A stretch of 27,695 bases of DNA from assembly GCA_002311345.1 (NCBI GenBank), contig DCAA01000001.1, positions 41,177 through 68,871 on the forward strand, read 5' to 3'. Below the pieces are notes generated by a model. That model searched no databases and was not told where the DNA came from. It saw only the letters and a program-made list of their open reading frames with translations. Of the stretch, positions 1-8,181 are shown piece by piece. Made by a program: the position numbers and the translations under genes. The first letter of the stretch is position 1. Every line of letters begins with the position of its first letter. This stretch comes from Planctomycetes bacterium UBA1146. GTDB taxonomy: Bacteria; Planctomycetota; UBA8108; UBA1146.

Positions 1-1188
1 CCAGAGACGGGAACCGCCACCAAGTGCAACTACTGCGCCCACAGGGTCGATGCCGGAAGGGAACCGGCCTGTGTTGTGGTCTGTCCCACCGACGCCATCA
101 TCTCGGGTGATCTGTCGGATCCGAAGAGTCGGATCGCCAGACTGGTGGCCAGTGAGCCGACGATGGTGCGCAAACCGGAGAAGGGAACCGGTCCCAGGAT
201 TCACTACATCGAAGGGCATCGGGAGGCGCTCGATCCGCTGGCGAGTCACAGGAGTGTCCGGACGCTGTGGGGGGAGAGACCCAGAGACGGCACCGATCCT
301 GCCGCCGGCGAGGAGGTTGTGCCCGAGCGAGGAGCCCCGCGTCGAACCTACGATATCCACCAACGACACGCGCTGAGCTGGGGCTGGAAGGTGAGCGCCT
401 ACCTGTGGACCAAATCCATCGCGGCCGGTGTGGTGATGGTGCCGGCATTGCTGGCACCCTTCGAGCGAACATCACTGGTCGACGGAGCTCTCTCCTACGG
501 CTGGAGCATCGCTTTGATCTTCCTGGCGCTGACCGGTGTATTGCTGGTTGCCGATCTGAAGAGACCGGAGAGATTTCTGTGGGTGCTACTGAGACCGCAG
601 TGGTCTTCCTGGCTGGTGAGGGGAGCCTACGGTATCTCTCTCTACTCTCTGGTGGCGGTTGTCGGCTGGTGGCGTGAGGATTCCGTGGACTCTCTCGTCG
701 GCACCGTCACACTGGGGCTGGGGGCGGTGCTGGGCACCTTCGTGGCGGTCTATACCGGCTGGCTGTTCGGTCAGGCAAAGGGTCGAGACCTGTGGCAATC
801 GGCCTTCTCTCCGGTCCATCTCGGATTCCAGGCGATCGTTGCCGGAACTGCCGTGCTGCTGCTGGTGAATCCGGAGGCACTGTCGGCGCTGAGCGGATTG
901 CTGGTCGTGGCGCTGATCTTCGAGTTGCCGTTCGTATTGCTCGAGGTGTTCGGAAAACACTCGACCGAGGCGGCGGCTGTCGCTGCCCGGTCGATGACGC
1001 TGGGAAGTCGGGGCTGGTGGTTGGGTGCCGGTGCCATCGGCGCATGCAGGATATTACCGATCCTGATCATCCTGGGTCTTCCTGCCAGCGGACTCACTCA
1101 CGGGATCTCAGCGCTACTGGCATTGCTTGGCGTCGCCATCTGGGAACACCTCTGGGTCGAGGCGCCGCAGCGCCTTGCGCTGGCTTGA
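1..1188 (+). CDS. Ferredoxin-NrfD fusion subunit of a molybdopterin oxidoreductase complex (5' partial)
   Basis: The reading frame is open from the left edge, so the start lies outside the window; 395 residues are visible. The first 30 carry a [4Fe-4S] ferredoxin motif of the DmsB/PsrB/NrfC kind: C9, C12, C24 and C28, in the order CNYC, then an 11-residue spacer, then CVVVCP. A hydrophilic linker of about 100 residues follows. The rest is a polytopic membrane region with roughly eight hydrophobic segments, resembling the NrfD/PsrC quinone-interacting subunit; the 'ADLKRPERF' loop after an early helix is typical. Normally the iron-sulfur and membrane subunits are separate genes; here they are one chain. 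The molybdopterin subunit starts 8 bp downstream, so the pair likely forms one complex passing electrons between the molybdenum site and the quinone pool. Substrate is unknown. Fusion and family are clear; direction of electron flow is not. Confidence 0.87.
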   Translation, partial: PETGTATKCNYCAHRVDAGREPACVVVCPTDAIISGDLSDPKSRIARLVASEPTMVRKPEKGTGPRIHYIEGHREALDPLASHRSVRTLWGERPRDGTDPAAGEEVVPERGAPRRTYDIHQRHALSWGWKVSAYLWTKSIAAGVVMVPALLAPFERTSLVDGALSYGWSIALIFLALTGVLLVADLKRPERFLWVLLRPQWSSWLVRGAYGISLYSLVAVVGWWREDSVDSLVGTVTLGLGAVLGTFVAVYTGWLFGQAKGRDLWQSAFSPVHLGFQAIVAGTAVLLLVNPEALSALSGLLVVALIFELPFVLLEVFGKHSTEAAAVAARSMTLGSRGWWLGAGAIGACRILPILIILGLPASGLTHGISALLALLGVAIWEHLWVEAPQRLALA

Positions 1189-1196
1189 GGGGCGAC

Positions 1197-4046
1197 ATGG
1201 CTTCGAAGATCAACTGGATCGAACGACTCTCGGCCCGGCTAGGCCTGGTTCCCCGCACCCGCAAATTGCCTGAACCGGTTCCATATGGCGCAGAACTTCG
1301 TGACTACCCTCCCTTCGAGAAGTGGCTGGAGGTGGAAGAACTGGATTCCACTCGCAAACTGCGTCGCATGGCGATGATTCCGACCACCTGTTTCAACTGT
1401 GAAGCTGGCTGCGGTTTGCTCGCAGCGGTTGATGTAGATGAGATGGAGATCGTTCGGATCGAGGGTAACCCGCTTCATCCGGGCAGTCGGGGTCGCAACT
1501 GCGCCAAGGGACCTGCGACGTTGAATCAGGTCAAAGATCCGGAGCGTATCCTGCAACCGATGCGCAGGGAGGGGCCGCGGGGAGCAGGGGGCTTCGTTCC
1601 CATCTCGTGGGATGCGGCGCTCGATCAGATCGCTGCGAATGTCAGAGAACTATTGCTCACGAACCGACATGACGAGGTGATGTACCATGTCGGTCGGCCC
1701 GGCCACGAGGGGGCGATGGAGCGGGTTCTGCAGGCGTGGGGAATCGACGGCCACAACACCCACACCACGGTTTGTTCTGCCAGTGCTCGTTGCGGTTATC
1801 AACTGACCTGGGGGTATGACCGGCCTTCTCCCGACCACGAAAATTCCCAGTTGATCTTGTTGCTCAGTGCTCATCTCGAGGCGGGGCATTACTTCAATCC
1901 TCATGCCCAGCGGATCATCGAGGCCAAGCAGAGAGGAGCACGCATCGTGGTGCTTGATCCTCGCCTTTCCAACACGGCAGCGTGTGCGGATCTGTGGCTT
2001 CCCACCAGACCCGGCACCGAGGGCGCTGTGCTGCTGGCAGTACTGCGTCTGCTCATCGACGAGAACAAGATCGATCACTCCTTCGTCAGAGACTGGGTCG
2101 ACTGGAGAGGTTATATGGCGCACCTGCATCCCGCAGAGCCGCCAACGGTCGATCGGTTCCTGCAACTCTTCTCCCGTCACCTGTCACAGTGGACTCCCGA
2201 GATGGCCGAGCAACAGGCAGGACTCGAGAAAGGTAGCGTCCGAGCTCTCACCGATGAGGTCGCGCGTGCCGGCAGTCGTGTGGCGGCGCATATCTGGCGC
2301 AGTGCCGCCAGCGGGAATCTGGGAGGATGGCAAATCGCCCGCGCGCTGGCGCTACTGACCGCATTTACCGGTTCTGCAGGTAGCGAAGGTGGAACCTCAC
2401 CGGCGGGCTGGAACAAGTTCAAGCCTGATTACTTCTCGATGCCAGAAGATGGCTCGCGCTGGAACGAACTGATCTGGCCACGACAGTGGCCCACCTCCTT
2501 CTACGAGATGGGTCATCTGCTTCCTCACCTGGTCGAAGATGGGGTCGGGAAGATCGGAGTCTACTTCACCCGGGTCTTCAATCCGGTCTGGACCTTCCCT
2601 GATGGCATGTCCTGGATGAATATGTTGCGTGATGAGAAGAAGGTTGGATTACACGTTGCCCTCACTCCGACCTGGAACGAGACCGCATACTTTGCTGATC
2701 TTGTGCTGCCGATGGGTCACTCCACCGAGCGTCACGATATTCAGAGTCAGGAGACTCATTCCCGTCGCTGGATCTCATTTCGCCAGCCGGTCTTCCGTAC
2801 GTTGGCGAGATTGCAGGGAAGACCCAGCGACGACACGCGCGGTTTCAATCCGGGACAGGTCTGGGAAGAGGATGAATTCTGGATCGAACTCTCCTGGCGC
2901 ATCGACCCGGACGGAGAACTTGGGATCCGGAAGCACTTCGAATCTCCCTATCGCCCCGGAGAGAAGGTCACCGTCGAGGAGCAGTACCGTTACATGTTCG
3001 AGAACGATATTCCGGGACTTCCCGAGGAGGCGGCAAAGAAGGGGATGGACCCGTTCGAGTACATGTCTCGAATCGGTGCTTTTGAATTGCCGGGAGAAAC
3101 GAATCGACGCCACCTGCAGAGGGTGGAGATCTCCCCTGGATTCAGGCCACTCGTCGATGCTGAAACCGGTGTTGCTACCGTCGATGGCAAGGTAGTTGGG
3201 GTCGCGGTCGATGGTGCCATTCGCGAGGGATTTCCCACAGAGAGTCGCCGCATCGAGGTCTATTCACGGCTGCTCGAGGAATGGGGTTTCGGGGATATGG
3301 CGCTGCCGGGTGCTCCTGAGAGTCATGTTGCCCCCGACCAGCTCGATCCCTCGAAGGGGATCTACGTGCTGGTGCCCACCTTCCGCTTGCCGACGATGAT
3401 TCACTCTCGATCGGCAAATTCGAAGCATCTGATGGAGATCTCGCATGCCAACCCCGTCTGGATCCATCCCGATGACGCCCTCATGCATGGCATCGAGGAT
3501 GCCGACCTGGTGCGCATCGAGACGGAGATTGGACACTTCGTCAATCGTGTCTGGATCACCGAGGGATTGAGGCCGGGGGTTCTTGCCTGTTCTCACCACA
3601 TGGGACGCTGGAGACTGGAATCCGGTCCCGGGTCACGCTGGGGTAGCGCCACCGTGCGCTTCGAGGACCTGCCAGGAGGTCGGATTCGGTTACGTTTGCT
3701 CGAAGGTGTGCGTCCCTTCAAGAGCAAGGACCCCGACAGTTCCCGATCCTGGTGGTCGGAAGCTGGAGTCCATCAGAACCTGGCGTTTCCGGTCCAGACC
3801 GATCCGGTCAGCGGTATGCATTGCTGGCACCAGAAGGTCCATCTGACGAAGGCAGACCCGACAGATCGGTATGGAGACGTGGTGGTGGATCCCGAGAAAT
3901 CACGACAGGTTCACCAGCGCTGGATGGCCCTGGCGCGGCCAGCCTCGCCGGAGCTCCACGGTGGACTGCGTCGTCCGCGTGAACTGCCCAGACCGCTGGC
4001 GAGGGTTCCGCAGGCGTACCTGTTCGAGCACAACCAGGATCGCTGA
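1197..4046 (+). CDS. Molybdopterin oxidoreductase catalytic subunit (DMSO reductase superfamily)
   Basis: This 949-residue protein starts at the ATG at 1197, preceded by GAGGGG; the frame is open further upstream, but that part lies inside the previous gene. An N-terminal [4Fe-4S] motif is visible as C65, C68, C72 and C102 (spacing 2-3-29). The next landmark is 'TTVCSASARCGYQ', where C193 is the likely molybdenum ligand, followed by the molybdopterin-binding domains and a C-terminal dinucleotide-binding domain (about residues 720-860). The family covers polysulfide, thiosulfate and tetrathionate reductases, formate dehydrogenase and arsenite or arsenate enzymes; I cannot assign a substrate. 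No twin-arginine signal is seen at the N-terminus (MASKINWIERLSARLGL...), which is unusual for partners of NrfD proteins and suggests a cytoplasmic-facing complex. It is coupled to the ferredoxin-NrfD fusion upstream, and miaE follows after 56 bp. Confidence 0.88.
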   Translation: MASKINWIERLSARLGLVPRTRKLPEPVPYGAELRDYPPFEKWLEVEELDSTRKLRRMAMIPTTCFNCEAGCGLLAAVDVDEMEIVRIEGNPLHPGSRGRNCAKGPATLNQVKDPERILQPMRREGPRGAGGFVPISWDAALDQIAANVRELLLTNRHDEVMYHVGRPGHEGAMERVLQAWGIDGHNTHTTVCSASARCGYQLTWGYDRPSPDHENSQLILLLSAHLEAGHYFNPHAQRIIEAKQRGARIVVLDPRLSNTAACADLWLPTRPGTEGAVLLAVLRLLIDENKIDHSFVRDWVDWRGYMAHLHPAEPPTVDRFLQLFSRHLSQWTPEMAEQQAGLEKGSVRALTDEVARAGSRVAAHIWRSAASGNLGGWQIARALALLTAFTGSAGSEGGTSPAGWNKFKPDYFSMPEDGSRWNELIWPRQWPTSFYEMGHLLPHLVEDGVGKIGVYFTRVFNPVWTFPDGMSWMNMLRDEKKVGLHVALTPTWNETAYFADLVLPMGHSTERHDIQSQETHSRRWISFRQPVFRTLARLQGRPSDDTRGFNPGQVWEEDEFWIELSWRIDPDGELGIRKHFESPYRPGEKVTVEEQYRYMFENDIPGLPEEAAKKGMDPFEYMSRIGAFELPGETNRRHLQRVEISPGFRPLVDAETGVATVDGKVVGVAVDGAIREGFPTESRRIEVYSRLLEEWGFGDMALPGAPESHVAPDQLDPSKGIYVLVPTFRLPTMIHSRSANSKHLMEISHANPVWIHPDDALMHGIEDADLVRIETEIGHFVNRVWITEGLRPGVLACSHHMGRWRLESGPGSRWGSATVRFEDLPGGRIRLRLLEGVRPFKSKDPDSSRSWWSEAGVHQNLAFPVQTDPVSGMHCWHQKVHLTKADPTDRYGDVVVDPEKSRQVHQRWMALARPASPELHGGLRRPRELPRPLARVPQAYLFEHNQDR

Positions 4047-4102
4047 GAACCACGATTGATATTGCGAGCCCTTTTGACCCAAAGAGAAGAGGTGCCGAAA
4101 AG

Positions 4103-4717
4103 ATGACAGCCCGGTTGCTCGAGGGACTTCCTCTTCTGTCAGAGACTCCCGCCCGATGGGCACAGTTGGCCCTCGAGAATCTCGATGAAGTACTGAGAGA
4201 TCACGCCTGGTGTGAGTACAAGGCGGCCAGCGCAGGTCTTGGTCTGCTGGCACGTTTCCCGGAGTACGATCTGCTCATCCGTCCGATGATCGCCCTGGTG
4301 CAGGAGGAATTGCTTCATTTTCGCCAGGTTACCGACTTGCTCAGGCAAAGAGATGTCGCGCTGGGAATCCCGCCACCGGATCCCTATGTGAAAGGCCTGC
4401 GGAATATCCTCTGTGCTCGCGGCAGCGGACTCGGCGGACTGGGAGATCACCTCATCGTCAATGCCTTCATCGAGGCGAGATCTTGCGAGCGGTTCCGGGT
4501 TCTGGCGGCAACACTGGCTCACGGCGATGAGAGTGATCGTGCCCTCGCGGATTTCTACCAGCGACTCGCCGATGCAGAAGGACGGCACTGGGAGACTTTT
4601 CGGGATCTTGCCCTGGAAGTCTGTGATGCCGATGCAGTTCATAGGAGGATCGAGGAGGCTGGTCAACTCGAGGCTCAACTGCTCGAAGATCTGCCGCTAG
4701 AACCTCGGATGCACTAG
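4103..4717 (+). CDS. miaE: tRNA-(ms2io6A)-hydroxylase MiaE
   Basis: A 204-residue ferritin-like diiron monooxygenase. MiaE hydroxylates the isopentenyl side chain of 2-methylthio-N6-isopentenyladenosine at position 37 of tRNAs reading U-starting codons. The carboxylate and histidine ligands expected of a four-helix diiron site are all present: E38 in 'DHAWCEYKAA' (a characteristic MiaE stretch), E69 with H72 in 'QEELLHF', E124 in 'FIEARSCERF' and E159 with H162 in 'AEGRHWE'. The length matches the family. The ATG at 4103 has AGAAGAGG about 10 bases upstream. It lies 56 bp after the molybdopterin subunit gene and is translationally linked to the downstream dehydrogenase. The substrate-making enzymes MiaA and MiaB are not in the window. 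Confidence 0.88.
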   Translation: MTARLLEGLPLLSETPARWAQLALENLDEVLRDHAWCEYKAASAGLGLLARFPEYDLLIRPMIALVQEELLHFRQVTDLLRQRDVALGIPPPDPYVKGLRNILCARGSGLGGLGDHLIVNAFIEARSCERFRVLAATLAHGDESDRALADFYQRLADAEGRHWETFRDLALEVCDADAVHRRIEEAGQLEAQLLEDLPLEPRMH

Positions 4718-4721
4718 GAGG
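4715..4721 (+). promoter_or_regulatory. Shine-Dalgarno overlapping the miaE stop codon
   Basis: The sequence TAGGAGG contains the TAG stop of miaE and a near-perfect Shine-Dalgarno, four bases before the TTG start of the dehydrogenase at 4726. It decides that unusual start codon and implies coupled translation of the two genes. Confidence 0.75.
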
Positions 4722-4725
4722 CTCC

Positions 4726-5400
4726 TTGTCTCGTCAGGTCATCGTCACCGGTTGCAGCCGTGGAATCGGCAAGGCTCTCGTCGAGCAGTTTTGTGCCAGC
4801 TCGATCTCGATCGCTGGTTGCGCCAGAAGTACCGATTTGTTGCGAGAGCACGGGGATGATCCGTACTTCCGTTCAGTCGATGTCACCGATTCCGATGCGA
4901 TGGAGAAGTGGGCTCAGGATCTCGCAAGCGCCGGAATGATTCCTGATCTCGTCGTTGCAAATGCAGGGTATCTGAGCGAACCGGGACCTCTCTGGGAGAT
5001 CTCTCCTGAGGAGTTCGATCTGGTCATCGACGTGAACGTGAAGGGAGTGGCAAACGCGGCACGTGCCTTCTTGCCGGGCATGATCGATGCCGGTGCTGGC
5101 ACCTTCGTTGCACTCTCATCAGGATGGGGCCGATCGACATCCCCGGGAGTGGCGCCCTACTGTGCTTCCAAGTTTGCTGTGGAAGGTCTGATCGGCGCTC
5201 TCTCCCAGGATCTTCCTGCCGGAGTCAGTGCTGTAACTCTCTCTCCGGGTGTGGTTCATACCCAGATGCTGGCGAGGGCTTTTGGTGCTCGAGAGGCGAG
5301 TACGGCAGTCGATCCTGGAGAGTGGGCCGTGGATGCCGTCGAGTTTCTTCTCTCCCTCGGGCCATCGTGTAACGGCCAGTCTCTCACTTTTGAGAGGTGA
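4726..5400 (+). CDS. Short-chain dehydrogenase/reductase (SDR family)
   Basis: A 224-residue classical SDR. The Rossmann nucleotide motif TGCSRGIG lies at residues 8-15, NAG at 79-81, and the catalytic residues are N104, S132, Y145 and K149 (YCASK), with the usual 13-residue Ser-Tyr spacing. It should therefore be an active NAD(P)-dependent oxidoreductase of the cytoplasm. The start is TTG, chosen because AGGAGG sits just upstream and overlaps the miaE stop; the Rossmann strand begins at residue 4, so nothing is missing. The substrate cannot be told from sequence. Being second in a miaE mini-operon could mean a role unrelated to tRNA. The stop codon ends one base before the stop codon of the convergent DUF885 gene. 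Confidence 0.85.
   Translation: MSRQVIVTGCSRGIGKALVEQFCASSISIAGCARSTDLLREHGDDPYFRSVDVTDSDAMEKWAQDLASAGMIPDLVVANAGYLSEPGPLWEISPEEFDLVIDVNVKGVANAARAFLPGMIDAGAGTFVALSSGWGRSTSPGVAPYCASKFAVEGLIGALSQDLPAGVSAVTLSPGVVHTQMLARAFGAREASTAVDPGEWAVDAVEFLLSLGPSCNGQSLTFER
5381..5396. other. Inverted repeat at a convergent gene junction
   Basis: CTCTCA and TGAGAG form a perfect 6-bp stem with a 4-base loop (CTTT), inside the last codons of the dehydrogenase. On the minus strand it would lie just after the stop of the DUF885 gene. No U-tract follows on that strand, so an RNA-stabilising or weak terminator role is only possible. Confidence 0.35.
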
Positions 5401-7230
5401 TCATTGCCCGGGTCCGGGTGTTTTTTCGCTTTTTTCGGTCTCGCTTTGACGGTTGACCCACAGTTCCATCCGCGAACGCAGCGTCTGAAGAGGCATCGAT
5501 CCGGCAGCGAGCAGATGGTCATGGAAGGCCCGGATGTCGAAGTCATCTCCGAGTTGCTTGCGGGCATTCTTGACCAGATCCTGGATTTCCAGTTCGCCGA
5601 TCTTGTAGGCGAGTGCCTGTCCCGGCCAGGCGATGTAGCGATCCACCTCTGCCTCGACGTTTTGTCTCGTCAGTGCCGAGTTCGAGAGCATCACTTCGAT
5701 GGCCTGATCACGCGACCAGCCGTATTCGTGGATCCCGGTATCGACTACCAGTCTCAGAGCCCGCCACATCTCGTAGGAGAGTTTCCCAAAGCGTGAGTAA
5801 GGATCGGTATAGAACCCCATCGCTTCCCCGAGCGATTCGGCGTAGAGACCCCAGCCCTCGATGTAAGCGGTGAAATGTGTCGCCTTTCTCCATGCTGGCA
5901 ATCCTTCCAGTTCATTCTGGAGAGCCAACTGGAGATGGTGTCCTGGTACTGCTTCATGCAGTGCGAGAGCTTCCATCTCGTAGATGGGGCGGCTGGTAAG
6001 ATCGTAAGTGTTGGCATAGAACCACCCTGGCTGGCTTCCATCGGCTGGCGGGGATCTGTAGTAGGCAGTGGTGGACCGCGGAGCCTCGAAATCGGGGATC
6101 GGGCGAACCCCGTAAGGTGCCCGGGGTAGTCTACCAAACAATTTGGGAAGCATCGCATCGGCTCTCTTGCAGATGTCCCTGTACCCCGCAAGAAGGGCCT
6201 GAGGATCTTCGTGATAGAAGCGTGAATCGGTACGAAGGTACTTGGTGAATGCCTCGAAGTCCCCGTCGAATTCTACCTCGGCGATGATCTTCTCCATCTC
6301 GGCACGAATCCGGGCAACTTCACTCAGTCCCAGTTTGTGAATCTCCTCGGCGTTCTTCTCGGTTGTGGTGTGAAGCCGGATGCAATGGGCGTAGTAATTG
6401 CTCCCGGTCGGATAGTAGAGACAGGCAAAAGTGGAGCGTGCCAGGGGAATGTACTCGTCACGAAGATAGTCATGGAACTCGACCAGCGCTGGTTGCACAT
6501 CGTTGGTGATCATCTCGTCGGCTTCGCTGGTCAGTCGTTGCTGGACCTGTGGATCCACTTCAGCACTCATCGAGCGAAAAGGGTCGAAGAAGAGGGTCTC
6601 CCGAGCCGGTGATCCCGTCTGCGTGGTGATTTGATCGAGAACGCCCTCGAGCGTGATGCTAGGCGGGAGAAAGCCCTCATCGACCCCCTTGCGAAGTACT
6701 TCCAGGGTTTCCGTGATGACACGGGGGGCCTCGCTCAGTCGCGACAGGTAGGCCTGGTAGTCGCGAGTGCTGTTGAAGTTCATTCGACTCGATAGTGTCG
6801 GAAGCCACACCTGGGGCCCACGACGCTGACTGATGGGTGTGTATTGCAACCCGATGCGTGTGCTGTCCATGTTGTTTTCAAGGATTCTCAGCAGCATCTG
6901 CGCTTGCTGTCTCTCGGCAGGGGGGAGTCGGTGAATCTCGTATGCTCGAATCTGGCGCAAGATCGCGAAGTTGAAATTCACCTCCGCATCGATCTGGTCG
7001 AGCCCGAAGTTACCGAGATGGAAGTCTGCTTCTCTGATCCCGAAGCGTGATGCCAGCGTTGGTTTCGTTTCCAGCATATGATCCCAGTAACGCTGGTATA
7101 TTTCGTCGAGATTCTGCCGGATGTGCTGGATGGGGTCGGCAGCGGCATCGGCTGAATCCTGGCCAATGAGGATTACTGGGGTCAGGAAACTGACAGCAAA
7201 AACACCCACCAGGGTCGCCTTCGTGAACAT
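5401..7230 (-). CDS. Secreted DUF885 family protein (zinc metallopeptidase-like)
   Basis: The ATG at 7230 gives 609 residues. The frame is open further upstream, but this ATG has GGGAAGGAAA just before it and opens a clear signal peptide (MFTKATLVGVFAVSFLTPVILIG), so the protein is exported; a longer form would bury that signal. The family marker HEAVPGHH is at residues 425-432, the zinc-binding HExxxGHH-type motif of DUF885, with the downstream helix 'YIEGWGLYAESLGEAMG' that supplies the third ligand in such proteins. The fold resembles M3/M32-type peptidases. Substrate is unknown; many planctomycete and proteobacterial genomes carry several copies. It is probably an independent unit, since the upstream cvpA-like gene ends 91 bp before it. 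The 3' end doubles as a possible terminator for the convergent operon. Confidence 0.86.
   Translation of the reverse strand: MFTKATLVGVFAVSFLTPVILIGQDSADAAADPIQHIRQNLDEIYQRYWDHMLETKPTLASRFGIREADFHLGNFGLDQIDAEVNFNFAILRQIRAYEIHRLPPAERQQAQMLLRILENNMDSTRIGLQYTPISQRRGPQVWLPTLSSRMNFNSTRDYQAYLSRLSEAPRVITETLEVLRKGVDEGFLPPSITLEGVLDQITTQTGSPARETLFFDPFRSMSAEVDPQVQQRLTSEADEMITNDVQPALVEFHDYLRDEYIPLARSTFACLYYPTGSNYYAHCIRLHTTTEKNAEEIHKLGLSEVARIRAEMEKIIAEVEFDGDFEAFTKYLRTDSRFYHEDPQALLAGYRDICKRADAMLPKLFGRLPRAPYGVRPIPDFEAPRSTTAYYRSPPADGSQPGWFYANTYDLTSRPIYEMEALALHEAVPGHHLQLALQNELEGLPAWRKATHFTAYIEGWGLYAESLGEAMGFYTDPYSRFGKLSYEMWRALRLVVDTGIHEYGWSRDQAIEVMLSNSALTRQNVEAEVDRYIAWPGQALAYKIGELEIQDLVKNARKQLGDDFDIRAFHDHLLAAGSMPLQTLRSRMELWVNRQSETEKSEKTPGPGQ
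5405..5426 (+). terminator. Candidate Rho-independent terminator of the miaE-SDR operon
   Basis: Just after the dehydrogenase stop, TGCCCG and CGGGTG can pair (including two G-U pairs) around a GGTC loop, directly followed by six T residues and, three bases on, a second run of six. The element lies entirely within the last codons of the convergent DUF885 gene. The stem is short, so this is moderately supported. Confidence 0.5.
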
Positions 7231-7297
7231 CAAAGATTTCCTTCCCGAGAGTCGATGGCAATCGGAACCCTGGACCAGAGTACACGATGGGTCCGTT

Positions 7298-7312
7298 TCG
7301 GGAGACTCCCGA
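7298..7312. other. Small palindrome between cvpA-like and DUF885 genes
   Basis: TCGGGAG and CTCCCGA are perfect inverted arms around a single A in the 91-bp spacer. It could be an operator or an RNA hairpin with a 5-bp stem; there is no adjacent T-run on either side. Confidence 0.3.
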
Positions 7313-7321
7313 GGTTGGAGA

Positions 7322-7930
7322 TCAGTCGCGTGGATCGGGCAGAGCCGGATCACCAGAGATCGCGATGACTCCGTCCAGGTGCGGCAGTTCACCCAGGGAG
7401 AGTTCGATTCGATCTCGAAATTCCTGGGGGAAGAAACGACTCAACTGACGGGTTCCATCAGCGAGTATCGGCCCGGTGACCGAATCAAGGATGGGTCTGT
7501 GGATGCGACTGTCGGGCCACTGGAAGACCCCCAGAATCAGCACTCCCATGAGAATTCCTGCCAGCGAGAAGCCCATCGCTGCACCCAGTAGGTTGTCGCA
7601 GATCCGCAGTGTGCGGTCAAAGAAACTGCGCAGGATCATCGTCGAGAGAACGGCCAGTGCCGCACAACTGCAGAAGATCGCGAAACCGGAGATGATCTGG
7701 CTAAACAGTGGTCCCATCTGCTGGCGAATTGGCGAAAAGAGGTCGGTGGTCGCCAGCGGGATCGAGAACTGGCCGGCGAGGATCACGCCGATGGTGGATC
7801 CTAGCAAGATGGCAGTCGAACGGTAAAATCCCACTCCCGCTCCGGTGAAGATTCCCGACAGCAAGCCGAGGCCAACGACCACATCGATCCAGTTACAACC
7901 ATCCCACACTTCACGGATGGTCAGAAGCAT
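7322..7930 (-). CDS. CvpA family integral membrane protein
   Basis: The ATG at 7930 gives 202 residues. The first helix begins with 'CNWIDVVVGLGLLSGIFTGAGVGFYR', the pattern that opens CvpA proteins (colicin V production family), and three more hydrophobic segments follow, then a soluble C-terminal tail. A TTG start at 8011, with AGGAG 13 bases before it, would add 27 residues; I prefer the ATG because it places the first helix where the family has it. CvpA proteins are four-helix membrane proteins linked to envelope homeostasis; no precise reaction is known. The rhodanese gene ends about 250 bp upstream, so this gene is probably transcribed on its own. Confidence 0.72.
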   Translation of the reverse strand: MLLTIREVWDGCNWIDVVVGLGLLSGIFTGAGVGFYRSTAILLGSTIGVILAGQFSIPLATTDLFSPIRQQMGPLFSQIISGFAIFCSCAALAVLSTMILRSFFDRTLRICDNLLGAAMGFSLAGILMGVLILGVFQWPDSRIHRPILDSVTGPILADGTRQLSRFFPQEFRDRIELSLGELPHLDGVIAISGDPALPDPRD

Positions 7931-8090
7931 GCTGGAATCTGCCAGAGGGAAAAACGGAACAGCCGTGAGCAAACAACTCACGGTTTGCGCAGGGATCTGA
8001 ATTTCGATCAATGTGCGTGTATTTCTCCTGTCGGCGTGTATTCAGGTTCCCGCAGCAGCACTTTTTTGTCAAGACTCTCTGGATTGCAGG

Positions 8091-8107
8091 GACGGTGAGA
8101 TACCGTC
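8091..8107. other. Perfect inverted repeat between the rhodanese and cvpA-like genes
   Basis: GACGGT and ACCGTC pair perfectly around a 5-base loop. It lies downstream of the rhodanese stop on the minus strand, where it could slow or end transcription, although no U-tract follows. A consensus TTGACA (8067-8072, minus strand) lies between it and the cvpA-like gene, but I find no well-spaced -10 box. Confidence 0.35.
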
Positions 8108-8181
8108 TGTAGACAGGTCTATAGCAACGATGGCGAAGAACAGGTCGATGACTTTTGTTGAGTGCTCGGGCACCGAAAGAA

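Noticed and set aside
792..1196. Long upstream extension of the molybdopterin subunit frame
   Set aside because: It runs inside the NrfD coding region in a different frame and has low-complexity composition; the ATG at 1197 has its own Shine-Dalgarno.
4139..4678. 179-codon open frame on the minus strand opposite miaE
   Set aside because: MiaE on the plus strand has all diiron ligands; the antisense frame shows nothing recognisable.
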